From positions 803,887-867,886 of the forward strand of contig RHPI01002533.1 in assembly GCA_009103225.1 (NCBI GenBank): DNA of 64,000 nucleotides, given 5' to 3'. Origin of the DNA: Chlorokybus atmophyticus. Its lineage: Eukaryota; Streptophyta; Chlorokybophyceae; Chlorokybales; Chlorokybaceae. The position numbers and the translations under genes were made by a program. A model generated the notes under the pieces. That model searched no databases. It saw only the letters and a list, made by a program, of their open reading frames with translations, and had not been told where the DNA came from. Of this stretch, positions 31,458 through 43,867 are shown piece by piece. Position 1 is the first letter of the stretch, and each line of letters starts with the position of its first letter.

Positions 31458-33759
31458 ATGGCGTCTGTCGCGCACACACGCGAGCAACACTCACCACCAC
31501 CACCACTACAACATCCACTACAACACTCACTACAACATCCTCAGCAACTGCAGCAGCAGCGGCCGCGCACCTCCATTGCCATTACTACTGCCGGCACAGA
31601 GGAGATGCACGTGGAAGCGCAGGATGCAGCCATCACGGTAAGAGTCTATTACATGGCAAATTGCACGTTACACAACATACTCACATGTCAATAAGCGTCG
31701 TATTTGGCTTGGGTATTGAAGTTGAGCTGCTAAGCTGATGCAATGCGAAAAAGGCATTGCTTGTCTAGTCCTTTCATGCAATCATGCTGCCCGTTGTCGT
31801 TGGCAAGCACGGAACACAAAACATTTCTTGCGTCTACTCCCTTCAACTGGGCTTTGTTGTGGACGTGCAGCGCACGAGCAGCCGCTCCTCTATCAAGACC
31901 CTCGGTGACATTGCCATTGACCCCACCAACACAAGCAGGTTCGTAGTTACTCCGACCACAACAGCCACGCAAGCCAGCAGGTGCACACACACACCCAACA
32001 TGACATGCCACGCCACGTGCGCAGTCGCCGCAACACCGTGCACAACATCGCGCGCGTCACCAGCGCCGGCGCCAAGGTCATCACCAATATCCACACTAAC
32101 AACAACAAGAACCAAGGAGGAGGACGAGAGAAGAGCCAACATGATCACGACGTGTCGATGTCAATGATCCGTCCGAGCACATCGCTGCCGGACGTGCACG
32201 CGGCGTGGCAGTGGCGTCTGGCGCACCTCGTCGAGGAAGCGTGCCCACATGTTGCAAAGGGAAGGAGCGGGAAGGCGCTGTTCGACCAGATACTTGCAGT
32301 AAGACCATGGGGGTGCAAATGTGTTTGTGTGAGTTTGTGCATGCGTGCGTGCATGTGCGTGCATACGTGCGAGAGCGCACTGACTCACGGGTATGTGCAC
32401 TTGTCGTCGTCAGCATAGGCGTGCATGTGTTGAGTCTTTGTGTGTGCGCACATACGTGTGCGCGCGTGCGTGCGTGCGTGCGTGCCTGCATGTCCCGTCA
32501 ACGCGTGCACCGTTGTTGGTGCATGTGTATGTGTATGTGTGCACAAACTCGTCTTTACATGTGTGCGCGGGTCTCTATGTGCGTGTGCGTATGTCGTGAA
32601 AAATGTGCGCGCACAACAGAAACGGCAGTACTAGTGACGACGATGATGCTGATGCCAGTTAGAATTACCATCCTCGTCGAAGTCGTCATCATCCCACCAA
32701 CATGATCATAAAGAACAGCATCATGCAGGCTCAAGAGAGGCGGGTACACACCTTGCAGCTCCAGTTCAACGCCCTGCGCTCGCAAGCCAACTGCAAACAA
32801 ACCCACCTTGAGGCAAGAAACACCACACACACCAACAAACCACTCTACTCCGTGTCCCCCCGCACAACCAACCTGTTGTCAACACCACACAGGAGCTGGA
32901 GAGTCAGGTGAAGGCTTATGCTATTGCCACAATGGCCGCGCTGCCCGTAACACCGCTGGCGCTGCCGTCAAGGTGTGACATAGTAGCTATGTAGTGCCAC
33001 AATGCATGTGTACAGACAGGTTGTTCATGGGTTTTTCTCATTGTTGTGTGGGTTTCAGGGCCAGTGTTGCCGCGGAGGACACGTCGCTTGAGCTGAGTGA
33101 CACACAATCCCGACCCGTGTCACGCGCGAACGTCATCAACGTAAGGACAACTGAGTACACGCAACACGATGATGATGATGGAGGTGACGTTTTTGTTGAT
33201 GTTGGTGATGGTGCAGCAGGCGGTGGGCGATGAGGCGCAGCAGCGGCGGCAGTGGGAGGTGCTCGCCAAGTTGGACCAGGCATGCATGATGAGACAATGA
33301 TTCACTCTTTGTTTCCTCACCCTCTCAACCCAACAACAGCAATGTAAGCTCCTCTTGAGATTGAAGTGACAACTTGCTACAGATGGCGGAGCTGCAGGAG
33401 CGCGCGGAGATCGACATCGAGACCATGCGGCTGATGCTCGCGCGTGTCCAGGACGAGGTGAGTGTTGTCACCAAGAGTCGTTGTAACTACTGATGTGGTG
33501 GCACACATTGCCTAACATGTGTGTGTATGTGTGGTCAGAGGGAGGCCAAAAGTCACCACAACGCGGAGCTCGCAGAAGAGCTCAATGCCTGTGACAAGCA
33601 GGTGAGTGTTGTGTTATACGTAACAGCAGCAGTGGCTTTGGAATGGGATGCAAGTGACTTGACACTGTGCAGGTTTTGGAGCTGCGCGTGCGTGTGGACG
33701 AGGCCCTCAACAGCCAAAAGGTGCGCTTGTCTGCACGCGTGTGCGCATCGGCGCGCGCG

Positions 33760-33805
<46 letters not shown>

Positions 33806-36800
33806 ACTCATGTGCGTCTATCCCAGGCAGCGGACGCGCTTGTGGCGTCATGGGCTTCGGCCGCGCAGGCCAAGAGACGTGCCAGGGAGGGGCGACACCG
33901 CACCCTGGAAGCCTTCCTGCAGTAAGTACCATACAGCATGATGTTTGTGGCAGTTGGAACCGCATGTACACGTACAACAGTGCTATCGCCAGTAGCAGCG
34001 GCTAGCGGATACTGCCACAGGTCAGTGTGAATGTTGGTAGTAACCATACCAGCTTATGTGAATGCCCTACGATGCGTATTCAGTGGGTACAACCAGCACT
34101 CCTGCTGCGCAGCCTTATCAACAGTAATATTTCTGCCAGTTCAGATTTGGTAGCAATGTCACTACTTTCCAGAATACAGTACCAGCTGCGTTACGTAACT
34201 ACAGTATCAGCTGTACTGGTGATAATAGTTTCCAGCGCTTTGCTAGTACATCAGTAGTGCCATTGTTGGTGTTACCCGGTGCTAATGGTACCACCAACAA
34301 CAGTCACCCTCGTACAGCAAACACATCAAGCAACATAGACCTGGCGGCAGCCTGCCAATATCAAGCCACAGTAGCAGTGCGGTACCGCAGTTGTAGCTTT
34401 GATACTGGTACCACTGTGCCATGTTGTCTCTCGGGGCAGTTACCGAGTTGAACAGGTATTCATACACTGTAGTGGTAGAACCTAGACCAGGAGAAGGGGG
34501 CTTGAACCATTACACTGCAGTAGCAATTGTGTTGCAGTGCCCTGTGACTTACTTGACTTATTGTATGAGGTCATCACACCTTATGACCTCTGACACAACC
34601 CCATGACAGGATCTCCAACACGCCCGACAACGCCGAGTGGGACCACTTCCGTGAAAAAATGGCGCACTCAAGGTAAACACCACCAGACCTTTACCTCAAT
34701 CCTCTCCAACCCCCACCCCCCCAACACACACACACACACACACACACACTCCTCTACCCTAGAGCCGAGCTCACCAAGTACGGCGAGTTGTCTTCCTGGG
34801 CCCTCCGCACCCACCGCGAGGCCGCCGCCGCCGCCGCGTCCTCCACTCTCCTTCGTCTCAACAGCACTCAGCAGCAGCAGCATCGGATGAGCCGTCTCGC
34901 TAGCCGGGCGGGCAGTGATGCGGGAGACACGAGCGATTCACACAACGGGACAATGAGTGGGATGAGTGAAGGGGGAGGGGAACCGATGGCGATGCAGGTG
35001 CTGAGCGAGAGGCTGAGTGTGGTGTCGACGACAGCCAAGTATGGGGAGGAGGCTGGATCGGTGAGTTGAGAGAGAGTTGGTTGGAGTAGTTCACTCGCTT
35101 GGGAAAGTGTGTGAGTTATTATGTGAGTTGAGTATGTGGTGATATGGTTGTAGGAGGTTGAGCAGGCGGTTGTGCCGCTGACGCCCAACAGAGCAGGTGC
35201 GTTGGTGATACTCATGTGTGTGCGTGGCATGCTACGAGTTTCTGGATGAACGTCGGGCTGATTGGGGGTGGTGCTTCTTCTCTCTCTCTTTCTCCAGCTT
35301 TGATGTTTGAGGTGGAGCTCATCAGTCGGGCACGGGAGGCCGTGCGGCACGCGACTGGACTCGGTAGGCTGTGCGCGAGTGAGCATGTTGTGTACGTATA
35401 TGGTATTCAAGCACGTGTGTGTGATGCTGAATTAACTTTCGGCCTTACAGAGTTGGACAACGCCGAGGGCATCTTGGCAGCCATGAATGCGGGCATCGAG
35501 CGCACCGCCCACCTCAAGCGCATCGTCAACGAGCGCAAGGTGGGTCCTTGCACACAACAACAACTGTTGTAATGACAACAACAACCACGATGACGACAAC
35601 GACAATGATGACAACCAGAACCTTTTGCAGGAAGCCGTCGGCGCCCTGGAAAAGGAGTTGCAGAGCTTGCAAGAACAGCACACAACACTGGCAACAGAAG
35701 CAAAGGTAAACAGCCCACATACACACTCTTCTTACGCGCTGCGGACTCCACTCCTGCCGGAGTAGACATTCTCACACATGCACGCACGAACGCAAGCACC
35801 CACCCGCCCACCCACCCACCCACCCCACACCCACCCACCTCCCCCGCTTCAGGCCGAGGCCCGCGAGTTATGGGAGTCCACTCGCGCTTCCATCCACTCC
35901 CTCGAGTCCCGCGTCTCCTCCGCCCGCGCGTCCGCCGAGTCGGTGGCCGCCCGCGCCGCCCGCGCGCGCTCCACCAACGCGGCCCTGACGCTGGGGATCC
36001 AGGCGCTGAGACAGCGGGTGTGGAACGTGTGCTCCACGAGGGGGAGCCCGCTGCCGTACGCGTACCTGAGGGACCTGCTGGGCGATATGCAGGGAGAGAC
36101 GCCTGGTACATTAGATGCATAGACATATTCGCGTGCGTGTGTGTGCATGTGCATGCAGGCGTGCAGGCGTGTGCGCGTGTGCGTGCGCGCGCGCTTGCGC
36201 ACACATACACACACACTCTTACACACTTCACCTCCTCCCCACAGGCGCTTCCTCTGCCACCGCCTCCGCGGGTACGTTGGGCGAGGCGCGCGCGGTTCGC
36301 CAGGCGGCTGAGGGTTTAGGGGAGGCCCTTGTGGCTGTGCTGGAGACCGCGCGGGCACGCCGACACACCATGCTCACCGCACCCAGCGCATCGACACTCT
36401 CGGGAGCCAACGACAACATGTTGGGTGTTAATGTGGCTAAGGCAGGGGAAGGAGGAGGAGGAGGAGAAGGAGAGGGTGCAGCTGGAGGGCAAAGTGGGGG
36501 TGAGAGGGTGGACTTGGTTGGTGTTGGTAAGGTGGCGCTTGATAGGAGGAAGACTGTGGCGGTGGGGGGTGGAGTGGGTGGGGGTGGGGGTGGGGTGGTG
36601 AGGTTGGGGAGTGTTGGGGACGAGTTGAGGAGCTCGAGTCCGCGTGCGAGTGGACCCGGGGGAAGAACGCATCTCAGATCCATGAGCTACGGGGTGCCTG
36701 CCGCGGGTGGTGGTGCTTTACAACAGCAACAGCAGCAGCACAGGCAACAACACCAACAACAGCACTCGCAGCATCAACAACAGCACCAGCAACACCACTC

Positions 36801-37364
36801 TGCGCCTGCCCGCAGACGCATCGTGCACTTCCGAAAGTGAGCGTCTGCGTGTGTTCAAGTGTGCTCTCTAGCGATGTGTCTGTCTGTGCATGGGTGCGTT
36901 GTGTTCAACAATAAGTTGTTCTGTGTCTCTTTCTTCAGCTCGTCTGCGGAGGACAGCGATGGCGACGACGGAAGCGAAGATGCCGACGACGCCTTCAGCG
37001 TGTTCTTGCCGCCCAGGCCAGCGACATCGTGGCAGCATGCGAGAAACAGGCCAATTGCAGATGAGGTGGGTGGGACAGTGGGCTTGCAAGTCACAACACG
37101 GCAGCATAGGAATTTCACACGCACACCAAGACACACACCCAGATATACAGGCACACACGCACAAGTGCACACGTGTATTTGCGTGCAGACGCACGCATGC
37201 GTTCAACAGTGCATATCTTGTTGTATCATACTGGCTATGGCACGCAGGTGTTGGATAGGTTGTCGCTGAAGCAGGCGTCGTGCGCTCTGGTACGGTTAAA
37301 GCAGCGTTCCAGCAACGGCAGGGAATCTTTAAGGTCTTCAGCCTTAACAACAACAATCACATGA
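31458..37364 (+). CDS. Large coiled-coil protein, about 20 exons, function unknown
   Basis: The start ATG at 31458 gives MASVAHTREQ, then a Pro/His/Gln-rich stretch. Exons I can place are 31458-31637, 31769-31938, one ending 32298, 32729-32812, 32893-32972, 33059-33140, about 33217-33279, 33383-33457, 33539-33601, 33673-33720, 33827-33921, 34610-34672, 34763-35060, 35154-35196, 35298-35363, 35451-35539, 35631-35705, 35853-36105, 36245-36836, 36939-37065 and 37248-37364. Most middle exons are pure heptad-like helix, for example MAELQERAEIDIETMRLML. The exon ending 36836 is Gly-rich, then Gln/His-rich, and the next is acidic. Two introns would need GC donors. The domain plan suits a structural or ciliary coiled-coil protein, but I recognise no family. 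Confidence 0.65.
33766..33804. repeat. GT dinucleotide repeat in an intron
   Basis: About eighteen GT units lie in an intron of the coiled-coil gene, between exons 33673-33720 and 33827-33921. Confidence 0.9.
33922..34609. other. Long intron with many GTAC/GGTA motifs
   Basis: This 688-bp intron is far longer than its neighbours (about 60-400 bp). It is rich in CAGTAC, GGTACC and AGTA words. It holds no ORF with a recognisable domain and may contain a decayed insertion. Confidence 0.5.
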
Positions 37365-37569
37365 CACGCTCACATGACGCTGTTGATGACGAGTTTAAAA
37401 CCTGCTTGAAAGAGATGGACTGTGTACATACACAAACGCAAACAGCTGAGATGCAATTGAAAGTCGAGGTTGACCAAGCCAGAAGAGCTCTTTTTCCTGT
37501 GCGTCTCTACGATATTAGAGTGCACTTACACTGGCTTCTTTTGCGCCAATACAAGGCCCAAATTTAAGC

Positions 37570-38520
37570 AGGTCGTAGTAGTACTATTTCAACATGCTTG
37601 AATTTACATCAACGCCAATCTTAATGTGTCAATGCTTATCATATGCCAATCATAATTGTTGGAATCCAGCTTCATTGGTTCAACTCGCTATTGTAATTGC
37701 TAATACTGTAATATTGGCGCCTAAACCACTAGGCTGTGGCAACGAAACTCGCTGCCACAGGAGAAGCCACATGTCAATAATGCATGTCTGATAGCCATGT
37801 ACGTGACATGCATAGAATGCATGCTATCCATGCTTGGTTGTTATCATGTCGCGCATTTTAACCTATCTGCAATAAGTTTATTACTACATTATCGCCACGT
37901 CATTTGCAATATAAGAATGTTTGTATGAGACTTACATACTCGGATTAGGACAATACACAAATACATTGCACACATGTATTTGTGGTGCATCGTATGTTTT
38001 ACATTGCGGGACGATAAATTGTCGATGGTAGCAATGTGCTCATTTAACAGCTTAAAGCAATTTTTACATATGTAATATAATTTGTATGATCTGTACAAAA
38101 TGTGCAATACATGTGATAAGTAAATAAGCAAGCAATTCGCTTAAGCGTCACACCAATTTGTGATGATATAAAATTACACATGTTTGAAGTGTGAAATACA
38201 TGTGATATGTAAATAAGCAGCTTTTGTAAGTTACTGCAAGTGAAGGCATAAGTTACACTATTGGCTGATATTATGCTTCAATTATTGAACTGTTTTGATA
38301 CCAAGCTGATGTTAAGTTTAACTGGCGCAATAAAGTTTTTTTTAATGCAAGTCGCTTGTGCATTTGCGTAGCTACACAATATTATATGGTATGCACGTGC
38401 TGTTTGCAAATTACATAAACTATGGACAATGCATACAATTGGACCATAATTGCACTGCCCTCCATGAGGCTCCATCATCTATGCACTCTAGTATCACGAT
38501 TACACTGCATTAAGGTGATG
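37570..38520. other. A/T-rich intergenic spacer
   Basis: No gene is seen. Composition is clearly more A/T-rich than the flanking genes. Two related stretches with AATACATGTGAT and AGTAAATAAGCA (about 38106-38132 and 38190-38218) form a short direct repeat. Confidence 0.6.
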
Positions 38521-38757
38521 GGATGGACAAACGTAGTCGTTGCAACCATGACTTCATGGAGGTTACCTATGTAAGCGCGTGGGGCTCCTTGCGCATACCG
38601 TGCCATCACGTGCCTGCCGAACATACCACACGCGGTTGGCATCCTGCAAGCGTGTGCTGCGCATGCGACAGATTGGACACAACCTGCGTTCACTAAACCT
38701 CTACTACTGCTGGACTATAAAACGGAGAAGCGGTGAGCGGCCTCGCCTAATTGTGTC

Positions 38758-38985
38758 ATGGCAGCCAACCGGCAGACAGCAGTGCTTCAGTGTACAGTGT
38801 GGCACGGTTCCTTTGTGGAAGTCCTGCCGATGCCGGCCTTGGTAGTAACAACAGCCGGTGCCATGCAGAACCTTATGTCACCTTATGTTGAGATCATGGG
38901 GTTCACGCAACACATCACTGCACGCAGAAGAGTGAACGCCGTTCAGAAAATAGTTCTGTACACGTGTACGGACGCGCCGAGGTAG
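38758..38985 (+). CDS. Small ORF with TATA box, hypothetical
   Basis: A 75-codon ATG frame begins MAANRQTAVLQC and ends in TAG at 38983-38985. A TATAAAA motif lies at 38716-38722, about 40 bp before the ATG, which is closer than usual for a 5' leader. The protein has two short hydrophobic stretches and no known domain. It could also be a first exon or chance. Confidence 0.3.
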   Translation: MAANRQTAVLQCTVWHGSFVEVLPMPALVVTTAGAMQNLMSPYVEIMGFTQHITARRRVNAVQKIVLYTCTDAPR

Positions 38986-39225
38986 TCTTAACGGCTCATT
39001 GATTATGTAATGGAATCAGGCAGGAGGCGACTCAGGAGTCCTGACATGCTGTGCACTGGAGCCAGGCTGGTAAAGGCGAAGGTTCGCTGTAGACACATAT
39101 ACAATATATGCATAGATTTCTACGCGTGAAAATAATAAAACCCTGTAACGGCTAGGTCTACCGTGGCGAAAGGCCGTTGCGCCATACGAGTCTATGACAT
39201 CATCGTGCGATTGCTCAGCCTTGCT

Positions 39226-39234
39226 TATATAAAG
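39226..39234 (+). promoter_or_regulatory. TATA box of the superoxide dismutase gene
   Basis: TATATAAAG lies about 200 bp upstream of the ATG at 39431. A leader of about 170 bases would follow if transcription starts some 30 bp downstream. Confidence 0.55.
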
Positions 39235-39430
39235 GGCCCAGGGCTTAGCGAGTGTCAACGTCTCGCTACTTGGTGTGCTGCGCAACTTCCCGAGGTGGCG
39301 GCGGCGACTGCATGCATAGTTGCTGAGGTGACTAGGGGGAGAGTGACAGCCTCATCGCTATCAGATCAGTGCATAGCAACGCCAGTGTTGACTGTGGAGC
39401 AGAGAGCTTACCAGTCCGGAGAGAGACGTC

Positions 39431-40336
39431 ATGAAGCACTCCACCCTTTTCCTCCTCGCCCTGGCACTGGGCCTGCTTGTCGCCGCCGCTGAGGGTCATG
39501 GGCGCCCTAGCAGACGCTACAGGTAAGCGATGACATCTCAACTCTTTTGATGCTATTGCTTAACAGCTGCATGCAGGACAATTGGTCTCAATCTCAGCAC
39601 ACAGCCTGCTTGGCGCTGACGTTGCTGCATGTGTCTCATGTCTCACATACTCACCACAGGCAAGCGCTGGCTGCGATGACTACAGGAGATGGAAGCGTGG
39701 ATGGGTACGTGCTGTTCACCCAGCAGGCCGGCCGCAAGCCCTGCATTGTTGAAGCGTTCCTCACAGGCCTCACCCCCGGCAAGTAAGTAACAGGCTGAGT
39801 TCAACAAGTATATGCTTGTTTAAGTCAGTCGACTGTTAACGAGCAGCATCCATTGCAGCACAGCACAGTCCCGTGAAGTACACTGTCGCCGTGTACAACA
39901 GCCTATGACGTCCTTGTGCTATGTTGGTAATGTGCAGTGCTGTGCAAACGTCACCATCGTTATGACACACTGTCGTTGTGTGGTGCACAGACACGGCTGG
40001 CACGTGCACGAGTTCGGCAACCTGACTCAGGTCTGCAACTCAACTGGTAACCACTACAACCCGACAGGCTCTGTGCACGGCGACATCAATGAGATCCCCA
40101 GCCACGTCGGGGACTTGGGCAACCTTATCGCGGACGAGAACGGCAATGCAAACTTCACCGCATACGCCAGGCGGTTGCGTCTTACGGGAGGCCGATCCAT
40201 CATCGGCCGAGCAATTGTGATTCATGGTGGAGAGGATGACCTCGGCCGAGGCGGCAATGCCACCAGCCTCATCAATGGCAACTCTGGGGCGCGCATTGCT
40301 TGCGGAGTCATTGGTGTTCTGGACGTGCTGTTTTGA
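39431..40336 (+). CDS. Secreted Cu/Zn superoxide dismutase
   Basis: The enzyme converts superoxide to oxygen and hydrogen peroxide. Exons 39431-39522, 39660-39782 and 39991-40336 join in phase to 186 residues. An N-terminal signal peptide (MKHSTLFLLALALGLLVAA) predicts secretion. Copper and zinc ligands are all present: HVHEFGN (two His), NHYNP, GSVHG, SHVGDLGN and VIHGGEDD. The active-site arginine and disulfide cysteine lie in GNSGARIACGVIG, and the partner cysteine is in QVCNSTGN. Introns have gtaagc and gtaagt donors. It is a standard-length extracellular-type protein with no missing residue. Cu/Zn SODs are generally reported to be rare in chlorophyte algae, which makes the gene worth placing in a tree. 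Confidence 0.93.
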
Positions 40337-41131
40337 ACAAGTTGAGCGCAGGGCTAGCTTAGTTAACAAACGAGAGAAACATAAGTTGGTAGGGATTGAT
40401 CCCTTATTGACATGGTGTACTCGTTGACCGTTGAGGTCGTTAGACTATTGTAGAGTTGACCAGGCAGTACGAAAACACAGGTTGTTTGCCTATGCACATT
40501 GAGTTGGCCAGAATGTCCCACTTGCCGCATCATGTTGGACACTTGCTTAGCCAGGCATGGTAAAGCTGGCCTTGCAATCCATGGTGCTGTGTCTACTCAT
40601 GTTGGGATGCAGCTATGGCAATGTCGAAGACTACTCTGGTCGCACAACTGCATGGCTACTTGTGAGTGTAAGGTGAACCATTACTTTAGGGTCGACGACA
40701 CTACCTCCTCAGGACAGGCTGTGCACACATGCAACACCGCAGGTTGGTCAATGCGTCTTTTGTCTTTGTACTGTGTGCAAACCAAACCCTTCCGCAATGA
40801 CAAGGTGAAGGGCGAGGTGGTGAGGCCAAAAAGTGTACATGGTGTGGGTGTCACCACTGGTGACTGACCTGTACACAATACTACAGATGCCAAGGCATGA
40901 CTGAAATTTCAGTCAATACCTGGATTATCGTTCTGGAAGCAATAGCTTGGTTTCTGAACTCAGCTTGGGGGTTACCTACATACTCCAGGGGGTTCTTTGT
41001 AAGTGTTAAGTACTACTCCAGTCTATCGATACTTGTATACACATCATCCCCCTGCTAGCCATTCATGTATTGCATGCGCCTGCAACAGCTATCTGCAAGC
41101 CACGGTGAAGGAACCGAGCACTAGGGCAGTG
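40337..41131. other. Intergenic region between convergent genes
   Basis: It holds the 3' flanks of the SOD gene and of the minus-strand SAM gene. An open frame on the plus strand (40499-40867) has no recognisable domain and I do not call it. Confidence 0.5.
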
Positions 41132-42720
41132 TCACCTTCCGACAGCTGCTAGTATTTTCTTCCGAGGCCCCTGCACACAGCCCGCTTCAGCACATGCATG
41201 TGGGAAAGCACGAGCATACGCTGCTGCAGGACAAGCACCTATGACTAAGTGTACCCACCATCGGAACGCCTAGCTCTTTCAAGTCCACGTCCTGCATTTG
41301 CCGCAATGCTGCCATGTCAATCTGCAAACAACACAGCCAAGCCAAGTTAGCCAGGAGTAAATGCTCAACATGATTGCAATGCCGATAGTGCGTACACCTC
41401 ACCTCTTCTTGCTGAAAAAGGGGCAAGTACTTGCCAAGGTTGAGCACTTGTAATAGATCTGCAACACCGCGAGTTTTACTCTGGACCGCAGCTGACACGG
41501 GTGCCTGTGGCAGCAGATTACAGTGAGCAACACGGCTAGTACAGCGCCATGAAACACCGTCACAATGAGTGGCATAGTAAACTGCCCACAATTTCAATCA
41601 ATCATATCTCTGCCACAAGCTGTACCTTTTGTGTCACAGCTGCGCGTGGGGCAGCTGTCTCAACAACCGTAGCTGGACGCGTTACTGCTGTGGATGTCGG
41701 CCGAAGCGTTGAAGATGGGGCAGCTACGTCTTTTGCTGATCTAGCTGTAGCTGTAGCTGTTGTTTGCGAAGCGTCATGGCGAGCTAGCACCTGTGCTCAA
41801 GGCAATGACATCAGAATTGTTGACAACAACACTCACTGAACAGGTGAAATGCCACTGTACTGTGCATGTTATGTCCTTGCATGCCATCAAAGACGCTGCA
41901 TACTGATTACCGCAGCGGCATGCAAATGATTTTCGTGTATCTATAAACAAGCGTGACGCAACTGTTGCATATCATGACATCCAGAAGTACCTGCCGCAGG
42001 TCTCGAACACCTTTATTACCAGCAGTGGTAATTGTGCTCTGCGTTACAAGAAATCTCATGTTATCACATGCGTTAACAAACCAACATGCAACAGCAACCT
42101 TCAACACTGCTCTCAACACCGCCTCACCCTAGTGGTTGAAGGTGCGGCGCCAGCTGCAGACCTCAGTCGTTGTCGCAAATCATAACTCGATCTCTGCTGC
42201 TTCCCAGACCTTGTCTTTTTGACATCACGCATCTGATGATCATCATACATGTCGTGCTCCCACTTCCCGTCTGGCCCCGCACGTGTCCTTGGCTCAGAAT
42301 ATGCTGCATGACAAATGCGCGTCAGATCTTCAACAGACCAGGCACCAAATTGTTGCGGAGGACAGGTGATGCACAGCTGTCACATTATGCCATTGGATGC
42401 TCCGTTTAACCAAGCTAAGCTGAAGTAATTATGCGCCTAGCGCAGACTGCTGTTATGCTTTGTGTGTTCTGTAAGGAAGTAGCAGGACAGGACCTGCAGC
42501 TGCAGCTTGGCGAGCGGCTGCACCCTTAAAATGTGCACTAGCCTTCATGGCCGTCCCAAGCCGTTTGAATACAGCCGGTTTGCCCTTGGTGCCTTGTGAC
42601 GGGCTGTCGGAATACATTCTGGAACTTGGAAGAGGTGCGCGCTGCACAAGAAACTCGTCAGCTATGGCAGAAGTTCGTGCAATAAGTCGTTGTCCAGCGT
42701 TCCAGCTGCACAAACCCAAG
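41132..42720 (-). CDS. SAM-domain protein, function unknown
   Basis: Exons on the minus strand that join in phase are 42376-42128, 41790-41626, 41504-41403, 41321-41259 and 41170-41132. A further upstream exon lies at about 42720-42522. The C terminus is a sterile alpha motif domain: VADLLQVLNLGKYLPLF, then IDMAALRQMQDVDLKELG, then VPMGPRKKILAAVGR and stop. SAM domains make protein-protein or RNA contacts. The exon at 42376 carries GAWSVEDLTRICHAAY, then GPDGKWEHDMYDDHQ, then a basic segment DLRQRLRSAAG. The W-x-H-D-x-Y/F motif recalls short motifs of mRNA-processing adaptors, which is only a resemblance. The middle is Ala/Thr/Ser-rich. The 5' end is unresolved. Confidence 0.7.
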
Positions 42721-42849
42721 CTGATCCCAAATGGACGACAACAAGACCCCCCTCCTTCACCAATGGCATCGCTGCCGGCATGCATGGCAACCTGACAGCA
42801 GCACTCGTCATAGTGACAGGCGCATTCTCACAAAAACGCAGCCGGACCA

Positions 42850-43641
42850 CCCCTTGTCGCTGGAGGATATTTCAACAACTACAGCATACATCTACCACAT
42901 GCCATCTCTAGAAACAGCTGATATTCACCGTAGTAGCTTCGGCCGCTCAACAGGCAAAGTGCATTGGCAGCATTGACGCACAAAACGGCATGGAGCAACC
43001 ACTCAAACCAGAACGACAACAGTGCTTACCTGTCCAGACCGTGTGCTGTTGCGCCTGGACACCATCACACGGTCCAACCGTCAGAGCAGCAGCAGCGGCG
43101 GCGGCGCTCGCTACTCCACGACCGCCGCACGCCTAAATCTACACCAGCAGCTTTCCCTCGCAACGACCGTTCTGCGTGCTGTGAGCAGGCGACAACGTAA
43201 TTTCCTATCTTGTTGATCACTGGCTCCACGACGAAACCGACGACAACGACCAGCAGCAGCAGCAGCAGCAGCAGCACACCACCGCAGCCGCCGCTCCCGC
43301 CAATACTGCTGCTCGGCTTTGGCAACGACAACTGCAGCAAGCGGAGGTGACGCTTGATAAACAGACCAACGCCGCACTGAAATCTGAACGCAGTACTCGA
43401 TATCTGCTAAGTGATCCGTGAAAGGCATGCAGTCATATCGTCGCGAGCATCGACATCTGCAATGGGGAACAGCAGGGCTGGGGCCGCGGCGGTTGATGCA
43501 GCCGACGTGGAAAGTGCCACTCAATCGTTGATCAAGCGACTCAACGCATTGCATCAATTGACTGCTGCGGTGATTCACATTGAAGGCCTTCTCCTTCAAC
43601 TCGAGGAGTGTAATCCAGAATCTCAGACTGCTGCAGTTTAG
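42850..43641 (+). CDS. Candidate gene with coiled-coil and poly-Gln, strand uncertain
   Basis: Three plus-strand segments look coding. About 42858-42975 reads SLEDISTTTAYIYHMP. About 43040-43330 includes LHQQLSLATTVLRAV and, in another phase, DNVISYLVDHWLHDE, then a run of eight Gln codons and Ala-rich sequence, then LWQRQLQQAEVTLDKQTN. About 43440-43641 reads DVESATQSLIKRLNALHQL and ends with TAG. Splice sites between them are not settled. The minus strand also has an open, helix-forming frame here (KAFNVNHRSSQLMQCVESL), so the strand is not certain. No family is recognised. Confidence 0.3.
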
Positions 43642-43867
43642 GGTTTTGAAGGCGTCGGCCTGCTTCTCAGTGGCAAACGTTGTGGTGTTGCTGGCTGTCG
43701 CCGCTCTGGTCTGCGGCGCCTGTGGTTGTGTGCGTGTGTCATCAGTGACCTGCTGGTTATCGCTGGGCTTGGCGTAGCGTCTGCTATTGCTCTCGTGCCA
43801 AGCGTAGCTAGCATCTGCTGGGTTGCTTGCTCACCAGCGTCCGGGGAGGGTATTCTGAGGGTCGAGC

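Noticed and set aside
32096-32705. Long His/Cys/Val-rich open frames on both strands
   Set aside because: They come from TGTG/CACA-rich intron sequence of the coiled-coil gene and have no domain.
40499-40867. A 122-codon plus-strand frame after the SOD gene
   Set aside because: There is no ATG, no domain and no splice context; it lies between convergent genes.
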